Shown here in pieces: positions 1-12,033 of a stretch of 64,000 nt of DNA. The position numbers and the translations under genes are program-made. The stretch's first letter is position 1; every line of letters starts with the position of its first letter. The notes beneath the pieces are model-generated. The model ran no database searches. It was given only the letters and a program-made list of their open reading frames with translations, and had not been told where the DNA came from. The DNA lies in contig OX596335.1 of NCBI GenBank assembly GCA_951394405.1, forward strand, positions 4,960,001 through 5,024,000. Reading direction: 5' to 3'. This DNA is from Coprinellus micaceus. Taxonomy: Eukaryota; Basidiomycota; Agaricomycetes; Agaricales; Psathyrellaceae.

Positions 1-1146
1 TCGAGGTGTACCCCGTCCCAGCATCTACAAACATCGTTCGTCGATTCCATTTCCATACCGTATGAGGTTCGATAACCACGTACGCAGGGAAGAAAGTGTT
101 ACTCCTTATCCCTCCAGGGCACTTCCCCTCGGGCAAATGAACCGAATCAAACGGACCCGGGCCAATCGCGTGGCTATTCGAGTAGTCGTAGGGACCCGTG
201 GTCTGCCAGCATCGGAAGCTTGTACTCCAGTATTCGCCGGTGGTGGAATCCGATTGCTTGAAGGTGCGGAGGGAAGGGTCGCCGGTGATCATGCGGAAGC
301 CCTGTTATGTGAATCAAGTAGTGAGAAATGGACGCCACGTGAAAGAGGGGGAAGGGAGAAAGGACAGCAGAAGACGACAGAAGAGGGGGACCGTACCTTG
401 GGGAACGCGGTGACCTTGCTCCCGTCTGGGTGTTGGATATAGTAGACCGTCATTCCGCCGTTCGGCGCTCCAACGATGTGATTGGCGATTTGGGGAACCT
501 GTGATTCGACATTCGTCAGCTATGGCAATTAAGTTGAGTAGCAGAGAGAGAAGATGGCAAGGGCGAGGGTGGTCGTAGTACCGCGCTGACGGAGGCGATC
601 TGGAAACGAGTGCAGTGGAGAGTGAACATTGAAGGCATACGCACTCGGATATAGCTCCCATTCGTATGCTTGAAGTACATGACGGCTGTCCAGTAGTTCG
701 ATTTGTTTTCCTTGAAGCGGCACGTTGTGCAGGTCGCAAGGCTGGGGAGGTCGAGCGATGGGTCCATTGATAAATTGAAGCTGTGGACAAGTAGGTCAGT
801 ATTACTTCCAAGCTTCGTGCCGAAAGCATGAATGATACTCACGCGTTCTGAGACGAACGGGACGTGATGTGTACCATGAATGTGGTGAAATGAAGTGGAA
901 TATGAAGTAGTCGGCACGTACCCCTCCGATGATCTGGTGTACGTGGGGCGACACTTGGCCTGGGGTAACTAGTCTGCGCGCATGAGATCAGCGCCATAAT
1001 CTTGGAATCGCACGAAGGAAGGGAGGAACGTACGGGTCGAATCTTTGAGTAACGAGCTGCGAGCACGGGAATCGCAGCATTGCCTGGACATTGCTGACCG
1101 CGAGCATGATACCTGCCAGTTTCAGTATAGACGACCGAGGGGGCAT
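1..1146 (-). CDS. DUF1996 domain secreted protein (3' end outside window)
   Basis: Exon model on the minus strand: 1146-1034, 973-922, 847-843, 780-645, 498-397, 301-1 and beyond. Every junction has GT..AG and stays in frame. The start at 1146 is followed by a hydrophobic stretch ending in A-x-A style (about residues 8-22), read as a signal peptide. The mature part begins RFPCSQLVTQRFDPLVTPGQ and continues with HVHQIIGGNAF, then CTTCRFKENKSNYWTAVMYF, then KVTAFPKGFRMITGDP and KCPGGIR. These blocks, in this order, are the conserved core of DUF1996 proteins, a fungal secreted family of unknown biochemical role that is often linked to cell-wall or extracellular fractions. A 5-nt exon (843-847) restores the frame between the GG and NAF parts. 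The C-terminal part and stop lie outside the window. Family assignment is firm; function is not known. Confidence 0.9.
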
Positions 1147-4100
1147 CCTGAGTGCTTGGTGGAGAAGAGCAAGATAGGAGGTTCGACGGAGCGAGAACGC
1201 CAGCCCAGACGGTTCTTCGCTCTGGTCCTATTCTATCCCTCAGCCTTTGAGGGTGAGCAGTACAGCCGGATGACAAGGATACGAAGTCCATTCGATGTTT
1301 TGAATTAGAAAACGGAGGTCGCTCCACCAACCACTATTCTCGAAGTCGAAGATCAGTTGCCGCGCCCCGAGCGTATGTGGCATAAATGCAGGCACCCTTC
1401 AAAAGACTTTCTGGATAACTGCAACTCCGAATGCCGACCCGCATACATACTGCGCGAAGGGAATAGATAGCTCGTACCCGAGTGGGATGGAACCAATGGG
1501 GGCCAATTTCCTGAATGCTCGAGGCCCGGCCGAGGTTGAGCATGAATGGAACAGCCGGGGTGGGACACAGGCAAGAAGGTGATCTAACTAAGATCTAACT
1601 TATCAGCTAAAACCCATTGGTTGGACTCTTACAGTGCAACGTACCTGATTTCGGCGCGTTACGCGCTCGCTACCGCCGGTATGACGAGTTTCAAATTTAG
1701 AGGCGCCGTTGGAATAGTGTGCATTCCCGAGGAAATATGAGCTTAAGACATCAAACGTAGTTGCGCGTGGTTTCTGATAGCGAAACGCCCATATGAGGAC
1801 CAGCCCAAGGGACTAGAGGGATTGTCGAATGCGACGCGCATGGCGGTTTGGGGACGAGATGGTTTGATGGATGCAGTCCAGACCGAGCCGGAGGCGTGGG
1901 ATTTGGGTTCGGGATTTGCCGACTCCCGCCTCCTGGGCTGGAGTCAATATCATCATTGCCGTCCGCGACGACCACGGGCACAATGCCCACAACGTCGTGC
2001 ACAATGCCTTCGCAATCGCGCCGCACGATATCCAGGGTCACAATCTAGACCTCAAACACGCGTCCTCCTCGTGTCGCATCTTCCTTCCATACTCCACCTG
2101 CACCTCATGTACCTGCCATTGGGTCCTGTGCAGAGGAAGATCCATCGCCCATTCTGGAGCAGGGATGTGTGGTGCCTTCATATCCTCCGCCTTCCTCTCT
2201 CCGACCAAGATACCCAACTACAGTCCTTTTCATATCCCTTGTATCGGCTCAGCCAGCTCAGCTGACCACACCTTGACGGTTTCGGAAGATTCCTAGGATC
2301 GGCCTGGCTAATTAAAAGTTAGCTACCAACGGACGAAATACCGCACGAATTACGGATCTACAGGGGTTAGAGAGCAAGGTTATCCAATCTACGACCGCGA
2401 TATCCAGCCGAGTCTCCCGCATGTAAGACCGGAATGAAATGCGTCGAGCCAACCGAGGGTTATCTAAACCATATCGCATTTCCTGGGCATCTCCCGACCC
2501 ACGTCGATCCACGCACCCATCTATCCACCCCCACATTCCTTCTGAACGATGATACCCCCCTGGTGGTACTCACCCGACGGAATTCGGCGACTTCACAGAG
2601 AATGATCTCCCCCGGACCACGGCACCTTTGGTCTTTCAACGTTGCGCCGTGGATGACCGTTGGGCTCAGAAGCGAAGGAGAGGAAAAGGGGGCTCATCGT
2701 TATGCCACTCTCCAGTGAAATATTCGTTCACCCCGTGACTACCTCCCGCGGTCGTATGATAATCGCGAGTAGCCCTGGTGCGGAAGCCGTGGTACTAGTG
2801 GTTGTGGCCGGCGTCGTGGTTCTGCTGGGGCCAATCGTAGGTGGTCCGGTTTATTGTACCTGACAATGTGCAATGGGTCTGTTGGATAAACCTATGTCCT
2901 ATCGGCCGAACCTTAGGCTCCCGTTACGAATGTCGTCCACCGTTATCGTTCAATGCGCGAGGTACTTCTGTGTCTGATAAGCATATGGCAAAAGGGGTTT
3001 CCCTGAGTCGCAATGCTGCATCTACTTTCTAGCATCCGCTGATGGATCCTTGGACTGGGTTGCAGATATCCCCCTGTCGCAGTCTTGTGGTGGGATGGCT
3101 TAGGTAGTCCACTATCCAGCGTAAGCGGCAGAGGGTCCTCACCGGACTTCTCTATCGTCTCCCTGATATATAGGCTGGGTCTTGAGCCCGTCGGGCATGA
3201 AAGTCCTTCTCGGTCCGCGATGACCTGCGGGATCACCACGGAATCCATCGCGGCTTACGGTCAATATGAAGCAGTAAGGGACTGGATATGATTTTCTTTG
3301 CTTCAGGTTGGCCCGTTCAACCCCCCACTGAGAAACTCACCCAATACCTTGTGCCGCCTGGGATTTCCCATGTGGACAGGGTAGCAGATGCGACGATCTA
3401 GGATACAAGCAAAGCAGACGGTGAGTTGGGAGTTCTATACAACGTAGGGCATAGAGAGAATGCTTGCTTTTGGGTGTTGGACATCGATACGGGGTACCTC
3501 AACTTACTACTACTAACGCAACGAAACACATGGATCTTCCTTCCCCAACCCCTCCCCTATGAGCTGGACGCTGATTGTCAAGTGGAGGGCATCCCTGCAC
3601 CGGACATCGCTCGCTGACGCTTAGGCGTGTGCGGTCAGCAGAAGAACGGTCTGGTTGCAATGGGAAGTGCTATAGGAGGTTTAGAAGGGTTGAGAATCGA
3701 GTAATATCGAGGAGACGGTATTTACAGAGTATCCGGAACCAGGACAAAACGTTGCCCCATCCTTGAATGCGAAAAGCGGAACTCCCTGCATCCTACCGCA
3801 GAGGGCGAAGGGGAGTCGTTTGGCCTTCAACTGGGACGAAGAAAAGGGGGCCCTTCCAGGCGCAATCAGTTGAGGTAGGTACTCTGAACCCTAGTGGGTG
3901 GGGCGCGAGCAAGCGCTTGCTCCGAGGGTCGTTTTCCTATTCTGATATCGTTCTCCGAGTCCCAGAGGTGGATGAAACGTAGGACGTGGACGAGACGCGG
4001 ACGGGTGGTCTAGGATATGCAGTTTTTGCGAGGCAGTATATAATTGGGTTCAAAGAGTCCCGTGGGGGTCTATGCGGACGATGGAGAGAATAAGACGCCT

Positions 4101-4581
4101 ATCGACGGGACGAACACGACGGTCAGGACGAAAGGATGGCGGTGCCGAGATAGGCGTGCGAACTGAGGCCGAGGCTTGGGGAGAGGCCGAAGGACTTTGT
4201 GCAGGGTATGGAGGAGTCGACCTCGAAGGAGAAGGAGTGGCTATGGGAGCACGTGGAAGAGTCTGGCGTACGTATGGAGGTTAGCCCTTATTGCTTTCTC
4301 TTTTTCCATCCTGCACATTATGGCTGGAGTCGCTGGACCCGCTCTAGCTGGCCAACCCATTCTCCCAAAATAGGTATCTCGATTGTCGACCTCGTTCGGG
4401 ACTGCGGAGGCGCCTGTGGTGGCGCCTTTCCCGTCGCATGTATATCTCACAGCCTTTGACAAGTGCCGAGTGGTCGCCCAGTCCTCACTGTAACCTCACG
4501 AGCTTAACGGCCCCCACGCTCCGTGCGACCACCTCCCCGACTGTAATCATGAACACAATCTTCCACGGGAAATATCGCCGT
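1147..4581. other. Intergenic stretch, no supportable gene
   Basis: About 3.4 kb between the DUF1996 start and the KDZ element. Open frames here are short (under about 150 codons), overlap one another and carry no recognisable domain or consistent set of splice sites. The first few hundred bases presumably hold the DUF1996 promoter. A decayed gene cannot be excluded. Confidence 0.4.
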
Positions 4582-4598
4582 ACTAAATAACTGTAACC

Positions 4599-4637
4599 CG
4601 ATGGGATTTGATTAAACAACGGCCTGTTATACAGGGG
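4599..4637. repeat. Left inverted repeat of the KDZ element
   Basis: The reverse complement of this stretch aligns with 14616-14655. Shared blocks are taacaggccgt, TTTAATCAAA and CCATCG in the same order and spacing, with scattered mismatches. This is an imperfect subterminal or terminal inverted repeat. Confidence 0.65.
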
Positions 4638-5020
4638 CAAACAATTAAGCAGAGTCCATTTAAACGGCAATGTTTAAGCACTCAGACGACCCCTTCTCGC
4701 ACGGTGAGCCCCCCGAGCCCCCTCACCGTCATTTAAACAGACTAGCAATGCTTAATCAGTGCAAATGGCATCACATTCGATGCTCGGGAATCTCGAGCGT
4801 TTAATCATGTTTAAATGTCAGCCCCACAACGAGAGTGGATTAAATAGGTAGATATGCATTTAAATACACGAAGAAGTAGCGGAGGTGGCAGGGGCGAGAG
4901 ACTATGGGCGACAAGAGAGATATCTATACCATTTAATCAATGGAGAGTGAATAAATGAGAAGATAAAGTGTACACGCTGAGCAGAAGGAGACATTGGTCA
5001 CCGAGCATCAATTAAACACC
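4605..5020. repeat. Left subterminal TTTAAA/TTTAAT motif array
   Basis: Roughly a dozen TTAAA-type motifs (TTTAAAC, TTTAAAT, TTTAATC, ATTAAAC and their complements) lie within about 415 bp of otherwise mixed-composition DNA, for example near 4610, 4658, 4732, 4799, 4811, 4857, 4929 and 5010. It sits between the inverted repeat and the 3' end of the transposase gene. A matching array is at the other end. Such arrays are candidate transposase-binding sites. Confidence 0.65.
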
Positions 5021-5035
5021 TTGAAGAGCTGGACG

Positions 5036-8000
5036 CTATGCGAGGGGATTTGGTGAGCACTGCAGGGAACTGATAACGAAAGAGGAGACGACCCACGTGT
5101 ACTTCGGATGAAAGGTACCGACTTCGGTCTTACGGTGACGAATTATATACTCGACAATGTCTTCGCCGCGTCGATACTCGGTGGGTTCGTCTGCCTGGAT
5201 ACCAGCAAATGAAGTCTCGACTTCGAGGCAGAGCTGACGGTAGGTGGCGGCCTTCTTGCGGGCGTAAATTGTGCCCGAAGGGGTGGTACTGTGATCAGCG
5301 AGCGTGACCCAGGTCTCGGCCATCTTGGAGAAGCTGTCGGCGCAACGGACGAACTCGACGAGTTTGAGCTCCCATTGCTCTCTCCAGCGCTCCATCTCCA
5401 CCTCAGCACGGAACCAGTGGACTCGATCACCTAGGGATTGTAGTGAGGGGTAAGGCGGAGAGCGTCAGCGAGCGTGAGTGATCGAGCGTACCTTCCTCTT
5501 CCCATGCCTTAATCTCCGCAGCACTCAACTTGCCTATCGCTCCAATCCTCCAGATCCACCCATCCTCGATGTTCACAACCTTTGCCGCGTCGATCTCCAC
5601 CTGCAATGCCTTCGCACCTACCTCGTCCTGACGAGGTATGTCCTCGGTTGCCTTGCGCTCTAGACGTAACATCGCGTTAGCTGGGAAATAAGAAGGACGA
5701 ACAAACAGCAGCGCACTCATTGTCTTGGTAATCTTGTGAGCCCCCTGAGTGGAGACATCGCCAGCGACGGGGACAGGGGTATACGAAGGTGGTGTTGACG
5801 ATGGGATTGACGCAGGGAGAGAGGGCTGCGTCCCCCAGAGCTTCCCGTCGAATTGCCGAGAGGCGCCGAGCGCACGTTTTGCAGTGACAGAGGTGCGGCG
5901 AGTGTCCTCAATTGTTAAACGAGGGAAGCTGCGAGTGTGGTGAGGGAACCCGAGGGAGATAAGGGCGTCGCGATTGGAGTTGTAGTGGTTGATCCACGTT
6001 TGGCGATCCGAAACGACTTGCGCAATTTGGGTGTTCGCCCGTGTATTCTGGTCCTGACCGACGGCGTTGGTGCGTTTGTCAATCTTCAGTGACTCGATGC
6101 ACTTGACGAATTGCTGGACTGAGGTGATAGCATCGAACGCAAGCCCTTCTCGCAGCTGGGATTCCAGTGATGCGAAGTCGTCAAGGCGGAGCTCGGTGCG
6201 GCGGCTGGCGTCGTAATCGGAAGGGAGGAAGAGCTGCTGCTTCGAGACGACGACGTCCTGAGATGCCTGGAGTAGGATGTCGGCACTCACCTGAGGCATG
6301 AAGCCCTGCTGCTGTTCCCGCCATGCCTCCATCCGCTTCTCTAGCTTTCTTGACTCCTGCTTGACTTCCTTCTCCGAGGTGATTGTTGAATGCGCTTCGC
6401 ACGAGGTGATCTTCTGCTCAAGTTCTCGTCTAGATGAGATTGGGTATCAGATAAGGGTTAGTAGTTCTGAATGGAGACATACTGGGTGGACTGTAATGAG
6501 ATGCCCTCTTCGATGAACTCGGCCTCACTGGGTGCATCGGACTTCGAAGATCGTGTGGTTGGTGGGCGGCTCTCTCCACTTCTGAGGGCTTCAAGTATCG
6601 CCTTCTGCGATGGCACTTGAAAAACAGAGTTGTTTTAGGGCCGCAGATGAAATGAGAAGCTAGTCACACCTTTACTCGGAGCGTGCCGGTAGACACACTC
6701 AACCTCCTTCCCCCGCACCTTGCGTTCACTGCGGTCTCGTGTGTTCCAGCCCGAAAGCTTATCGGCATGCAGATGGCAGAGTGAGTCGAAGCGTAGCTTA
6801 TGCTGGCGGTAGGTCTCCCTAGCGTGAGTGACCTCAGCGCGGAGAGTGTCGGCTGTTTGGGGTTCGATGAGGGAGGAAATAGAGAAAGTGATTGAGGTTG
6901 ACGTACGCATCTGCTTCGTTTTCTTCCAGGCCCAGTTATTGTGATGATCGATGATGACATCATGGCGGTGCCCACCGTTCATCTGGCGAGTTTGGGGGCC
7001 GAGTTGGTTCAACTCGACCCAGTACTGCTCTGCCGTCTCCCCGTGGAAGTGCCCTGCGTTCTGGAGATAAGCGCCGGAATACATGTACATACAATTGTCT
7101 TGGTGGTTTTGAATGTGGACGGCAGGGATGATTCCTCGAGCTCTGGAGATGGCGGTGACAAGATGAGGGAATCGTTGAGAGAAACGCTCCAAGAGTTTGA
7201 CGAGATAGCCACAAGCTATATCGTAAGAAAAGATAAGGTCGCGAGCGGTGATATGGCGGAGGGTTATGTCCGAGATATCAAGACACTCGTTCAGATCCAA
7301 GGTGAGCCCAAATGCAAGGTCGGTGTTCGTGAATCTAGCCGGACATGTCAGCAAGCCAAATTTACATTGCAGAGACGGAAACCCGACTTTTCACCGAGCT
7401 GAAGGTCAACGGACGACTTGACAAACACATGAGAGCATTGAATGTTGATGATCCCCGTGATATCCATGTTCCTGAATTTCTTTCTATCCTGCTTCTCGGC
7501 TGCATTGAGGTGCGTACACGTTGATTTCTATGGGTGGATCAGGGTAAATTCTCGGAGAGGGTGCAGAATCAACCAAACCTCTGCGGGTACCCCTTCTGTT
7601 GGACGAAGGTGTTCTTGCAGGATTTCATCGGTTGGGAAATGCGCCCGCCCTGCAAAAAGTGACTCGCTCAGGGGGTCTGTATTCTTGAGATACCGATTGG
7701 CTTGGTGGTTGCCATCAGCGGTGAATTGGAGCTGGCACAGGTGTCTGAATAATCATCAGTTATGTAGAATGGAAAGATACGGGAGAATGGGCCGCACCGC
7801 AGCAGTTCTGGAATCTCACGCCATGCACTCCCAAGATTGAAGTGCGGTTCAGGGCATACTGGGCAGTGGACAATAAGATTGCGTGCTCGGCGGTGACTTA
7901 GAATGTCGTCGATATTGTGCGCTTGACCTAGACGCTTCAGGGCCATCATTATGCGCCAGACTTGCATGACGATAACAAACTGTGGGAAAATGTCCTAGAG

Positions 8001-9008
8001 ATTATCGGTGAGCGTCTATTTCTGGCAGGTGTGAGAAAGACATACGGGAGTTTTGGATGTGAACGTATCATCCGTTGCACGGCGAAGGGTGTAACAAAAA
8101 TCGTAAGCCGAGATCTTGCAGTCCAGTTGCAGCCGTTGAAACTGGTCAACAACGGCGAAGGAGAAAGCAGTGCGAGGTAACTTGACCGTAGCGGGCATGA
8201 ATCCTGCACTCATGAGCTGGCTCATGCGATCTGGGATGCCATGACAGGTACAGAAGCGAACACGGGTCCGATGAATGCCGTTCAGGGTGACCAAAGTCAG
8301 ATCCAGGGGCTTCCCAGAGTCCCCAACAAGAGAGAAAGGACATGGATCTCCGGAATGGCCAAGGTTTATCGCAAAGGAGGGGTCAAGAGCGGAGATGTTG
8401 TGCCAAACGAAGCAAGAGATATGCGGATCCCAGCGTTCTGCCCAGTGCAGTGGAAGGTGCTTGTGCCCAGAAATGAAGCACTGCTCGCAACAGAGAGGGT
8501 GCTGTGTGCAATCGAAGCAAGTCACCGTCCGCTTTCCCCTCCCACAGGAACAATCTTCGAGGAGACCAGCTGTCCGTATCTCAGCCTCAAAAAGCAAGTC
8601 CAAAAGCTGCGGCATACAAGCTTCAAACTCGTTGATGAGTGACGTCGTCTACTATACGCTCAGTGTGGTACCAAATTTTCGGAACAGCAAGGCACTGACC
8701 TGCGATGGTATTTTCGGCGGAGCGGCAGATGAATCGGGCAATTCTGCGGTGCTCGCATCATTGCTAGTTGATAGCACATCCTCGTTCGCAGTGACCGGAG
8801 ATGGGTGGGTCAGATCAGAAGGGTTAGAAGGGGTCGCAGCCTGCACGATGGGAGGAAGAGCTTGAGATGATTGGGAAGCACCATGAACAGATATTGAGAG
8901 CTCTGAAGCGAGTCGGACAGGTTGAGTAGAATGAGAGGTTCCCGAGGGAGATGCCGCAGCTCGCCTCTCCTGTTCCCGTAGCTTTGCTGTTTTCGATTGA
9001 CGGGCCAT
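5036..9008 (-). CDS. KDZ transposase with CxC2 cysteine cluster
   Basis: Ten-exon model on the minus strand: 9008-8700, 8648-8046, 7994-7798, 7744-7579, 7527-7388, 7334-6907, 6852-6670, 6615-6483, 6429-5492, 5430-5036. It gives about 1163 residues with no internal stop. The N-terminus is basic (MARQSKTAKLREQERR). Exon 2 holds the CxC2 cluster: CSCGRG, CFDC, CCEQC, HKHLPLHW and later FCTCHG, the putative zinc-binding domain of KDZ transposases. Exon 3 has HCPVCPEPHFNLG. Exons 4-6 carry the catalytic KDZ region, with DGNHQANRY, the DITGIINIQCSH block, YDIACGY, HIQNHQDNC and GHFHGETAEQYWVELN. The C-terminal third is helical and charged, with a RWREQWELK segment. The product is expected to cut and paste this element. 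Neighbours and motif arrays are described separately. Confidence 0.88.
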
Positions 9009-12000
9009 GAGAGTAGCAGGCCTGGGGTTGGCGGAGCAATGAAAAATCGTTGAAGGTGTCAACGCTTCTCCGCCCACGTTTGACCATTTAGCGATTTCCT
9101 TTCACCCAGATGATCCCCAATCACCTAGCCCTAGTCAGAACTCACTGAATGACTCTGTGGTATCCCAGGTGATAGGCACTGCATGCGTTAACGCGAAGAT
9201 TTACTCTTCATTCTTCCCAATCGCACCTTTCTAGAACAGGGGCACTCCACTCCGCAGGTATTCCCGATTCATCCCCATAAGGTCCGATTGTGAAATTGGA
9301 TCTTTACAACCACAGGTACAGTGTTCGAGAAGGTCATGGTTCGCTTTCACGCACAAGTGACTTGGCTGATGGCCGGGTGGCAGTGCAGGCAAGCCCGAGG
9401 GAGCGATTGCACAGCCGCATCCATCCCCGGTGCTCTGCCAGTGCCATGCACCTGGATAGGTACAAGCACAAGGATCCGGAGGGTCTTCAGTGAGGCAAAT
9501 GCTACGAAAGGGAATGCATTGGAATATGTCTTGAGTATTTGAGCTCCCCAGGACGAATGATAGTCAAGTCGTAATAGCTTCGGTGATCCGCTTGTGAGGA
9601 CTACAGCGGATATCCGCTCTCACATTGATCCTCCCCCTACAATTTCAACAGGCCTTTGTTGGAGGCTCAAAAACGAATTCCAAACAAGCCTTACAAATAG
9701 ATAACATCCTTAGAAATTTTTTCTCAAGCCCAGAGAGTGAGATGTGGACCTTGCCGTCTTGGTTAACCGTCCGCAGTGAAGAGTCAAGCTACAAAACGAA
9801 ACCGAAACCGAAACCTTGAGCATGGCCATGAAACCAAAAGTCTGCAGATAAGATCTAAAGACCACATAAATCTGGTTTTCTATCAGATTAGTATAGTTAC
9901 AAGAGGAGGAAATGTTTCAGCAATGCACAAAATGGGTAAGGCAGGGCTCGTGTGGGCGCTTATTTGAGCGAACCCAACCGGTCGGAGATCCATGATGTCT
10001 GAGGGCGAATTTCACGCGAAGGTAACCGGCCATGCATTATAAAACACTATCCTATGGATAGGCCAGCATAGGCAATAGCAAACTTCAATTAGGAAGGTTA
10101 AACGAGTCATATGCGCCGTCCCTGGACTCTGTTAGGCTCAGCCATTAGCATGTGTGCGAGCGGTCATATCTTTGGTGGGGTCTATGAATAAGTCGTTGGG
10201 GCGCTTTCTACGTACAGTAAAGATGATATCGTGCGCCAACAAACGAGCGCCGTGTCAATAACTGGGGATCCCATCACTCTATCATTGCAGACTAGGGTTC
10301 CCCGCACAGTTAATTGCACTCACAAGCCTGGAGGGGCTTCCATGTGGGGGGCGGCGTTGAGTGCTACGGTATCAACTGGTCACTCTGAGATACCCCAAAT
10401 TTTTACCCAAGCCTAGAGGGCCCGGGAAAGCTTCAATATTGAACCACTCGTACGTACCACTCTACTACAGAGACCATCACCTTGTCGACTACTTCATGCT
10501 ATAACTCGGCGGGTACCTCACCGTTTGGCACGCGGGGAGGTTCCCCAGAGAGAGCGCATTCACCATGTGCCCCTGACGCACCCGCCCTCAAGTGCATCAG
10601 CGATTCCCTCGCAGATTTACACCTCGCAGATCCCTTGTGTATTAGAGCTAGCACGCAAGCGGTCTCTGTCTACGGTATGCACCTGCGAGTTTCTCGATGT
10701 CCTCGCTGAGTTACACCTCGTTGAATACCTGACTCACTCTGTGGGGTGTAAATTGGAATCGCTTTTGAGAGAACGTACTGACGACTTTTTTCACTGAAGG
10801 ACACACTATAGCATGAGCCTTAGTGGGTAGAGATCGAGCTGACCACGCCGTTTCGACTACCGTAACCCAGACGTGAAGGCAACGGCAATTTGGTATTAGG
10901 GATAGGATTTATGGTGTCTCTGAAGCACTCTGCAATTGACAGACGGAGACGTGTAACGGAACGAGCACGTTGACGAGTCCCTTCAAAAAAGTTCACCCAG
11001 GATATCCACATTTATTCCGATGAGTCTAGTTGTATCAAATGCACGCATTGCAGGCCTTTAATCGACGAAGTTATTTACAGCAAGGAATCTACATCGATGA
11101 TTGGACTTGGCTTAGAGCTAGTGGGATGCTGGGCCAGGCCCCATGGGCGGTTGGTGATGCGGGTAAAGCGCTCGATCTTGATGCGGAGATGCTCGAACTC
11201 GACCCCTTGCAACGGCGCCGTGATCATGCGCACTCAGTGACAGCTAGGGTATCGCCTACTGTCACGATGGTCGGGGTGGACGCACTATCCATGATACAAA
11301 GTCAGGGCAATTGATACACTAAGTCAAACAGGTATATACCTTCGCGCTGTAGCGTCCGATGTTGGGCAGCGAGAGTTCACCCAGCGAAAGGCGAATCTCA
11401 ATGAATTGATGGCCTTGGTAGTCTGAACCAGGTGGAGGGCCTGCAAGCTCGCGAGTGCGAGTCTTGATCTCCTTGTAATAGAAGTCGCGAAATGCGGAGC
11501 AAGGTAGTGCGAGGAGGGACATGACTTGAACCACTTCATATTCTGTTTTACAAAGTATATGATTAAATACGGTCCGCCTTGGGCAGCCTCGCATCGCGGC
11601 AGTGAATGTGTGCACTCGAGAGCGTGACTGCGACTATCCGAACGGAACAGGAATGCCGTCGGGCACACCTGCTCCTCTTCAGATATTGCAAAGTTCGCTA
11701 ATCTCAGGGCAGGAATGGAATGCATCGCTGTGCAGCATGCTGGATGACTTGGTAACGACGGCTGAGTACCTATCTCCCTCTTGTGTGGCATCTCACCAAG
11801 CCCAGACCTTGATAACGGTGAATAACTCACCATTTTATCTATCTTGCGTTCCCAGGGTTGCAGTAGAGTTGAAATTTGTCTTCCCCTTGCCAGTATCTCT
11901 AGCTCACCGGACCTCGGCGACTTAGTGAATTTTTGAGCAACCCGAACTGCGGATCTGCGTCGGGTGCATGCTGTCTCTCATATATTGAATATCCACTCTT

Positions 12001-12033
12001 CTCCCCACTATCCGTCCCCCACCCCTTCGAATC
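9009..12033. other. Central spacer of the KDZ element between two divergent genes
   Basis: About 3 kb between the start codons of the transposase and the passenger gene, so it presumably holds both promoters (an AT-rich catatattgaat lies just upstream of 12034). No gene is supported. A minus-strand open stretch around 11340-11615 has a coding-like composition (it includes DYQGHQFIEIRLSLGELSLP) but no domain or complete exon structure could be assigned; it may be a relic exon. Confidence 0.4.

Noticed and set aside
62..442. 126-codon plus-strand open frame at the left edge
   Set aside because: It lies opposite the DUF1996 exons, which have clear family motifs and splice sites.
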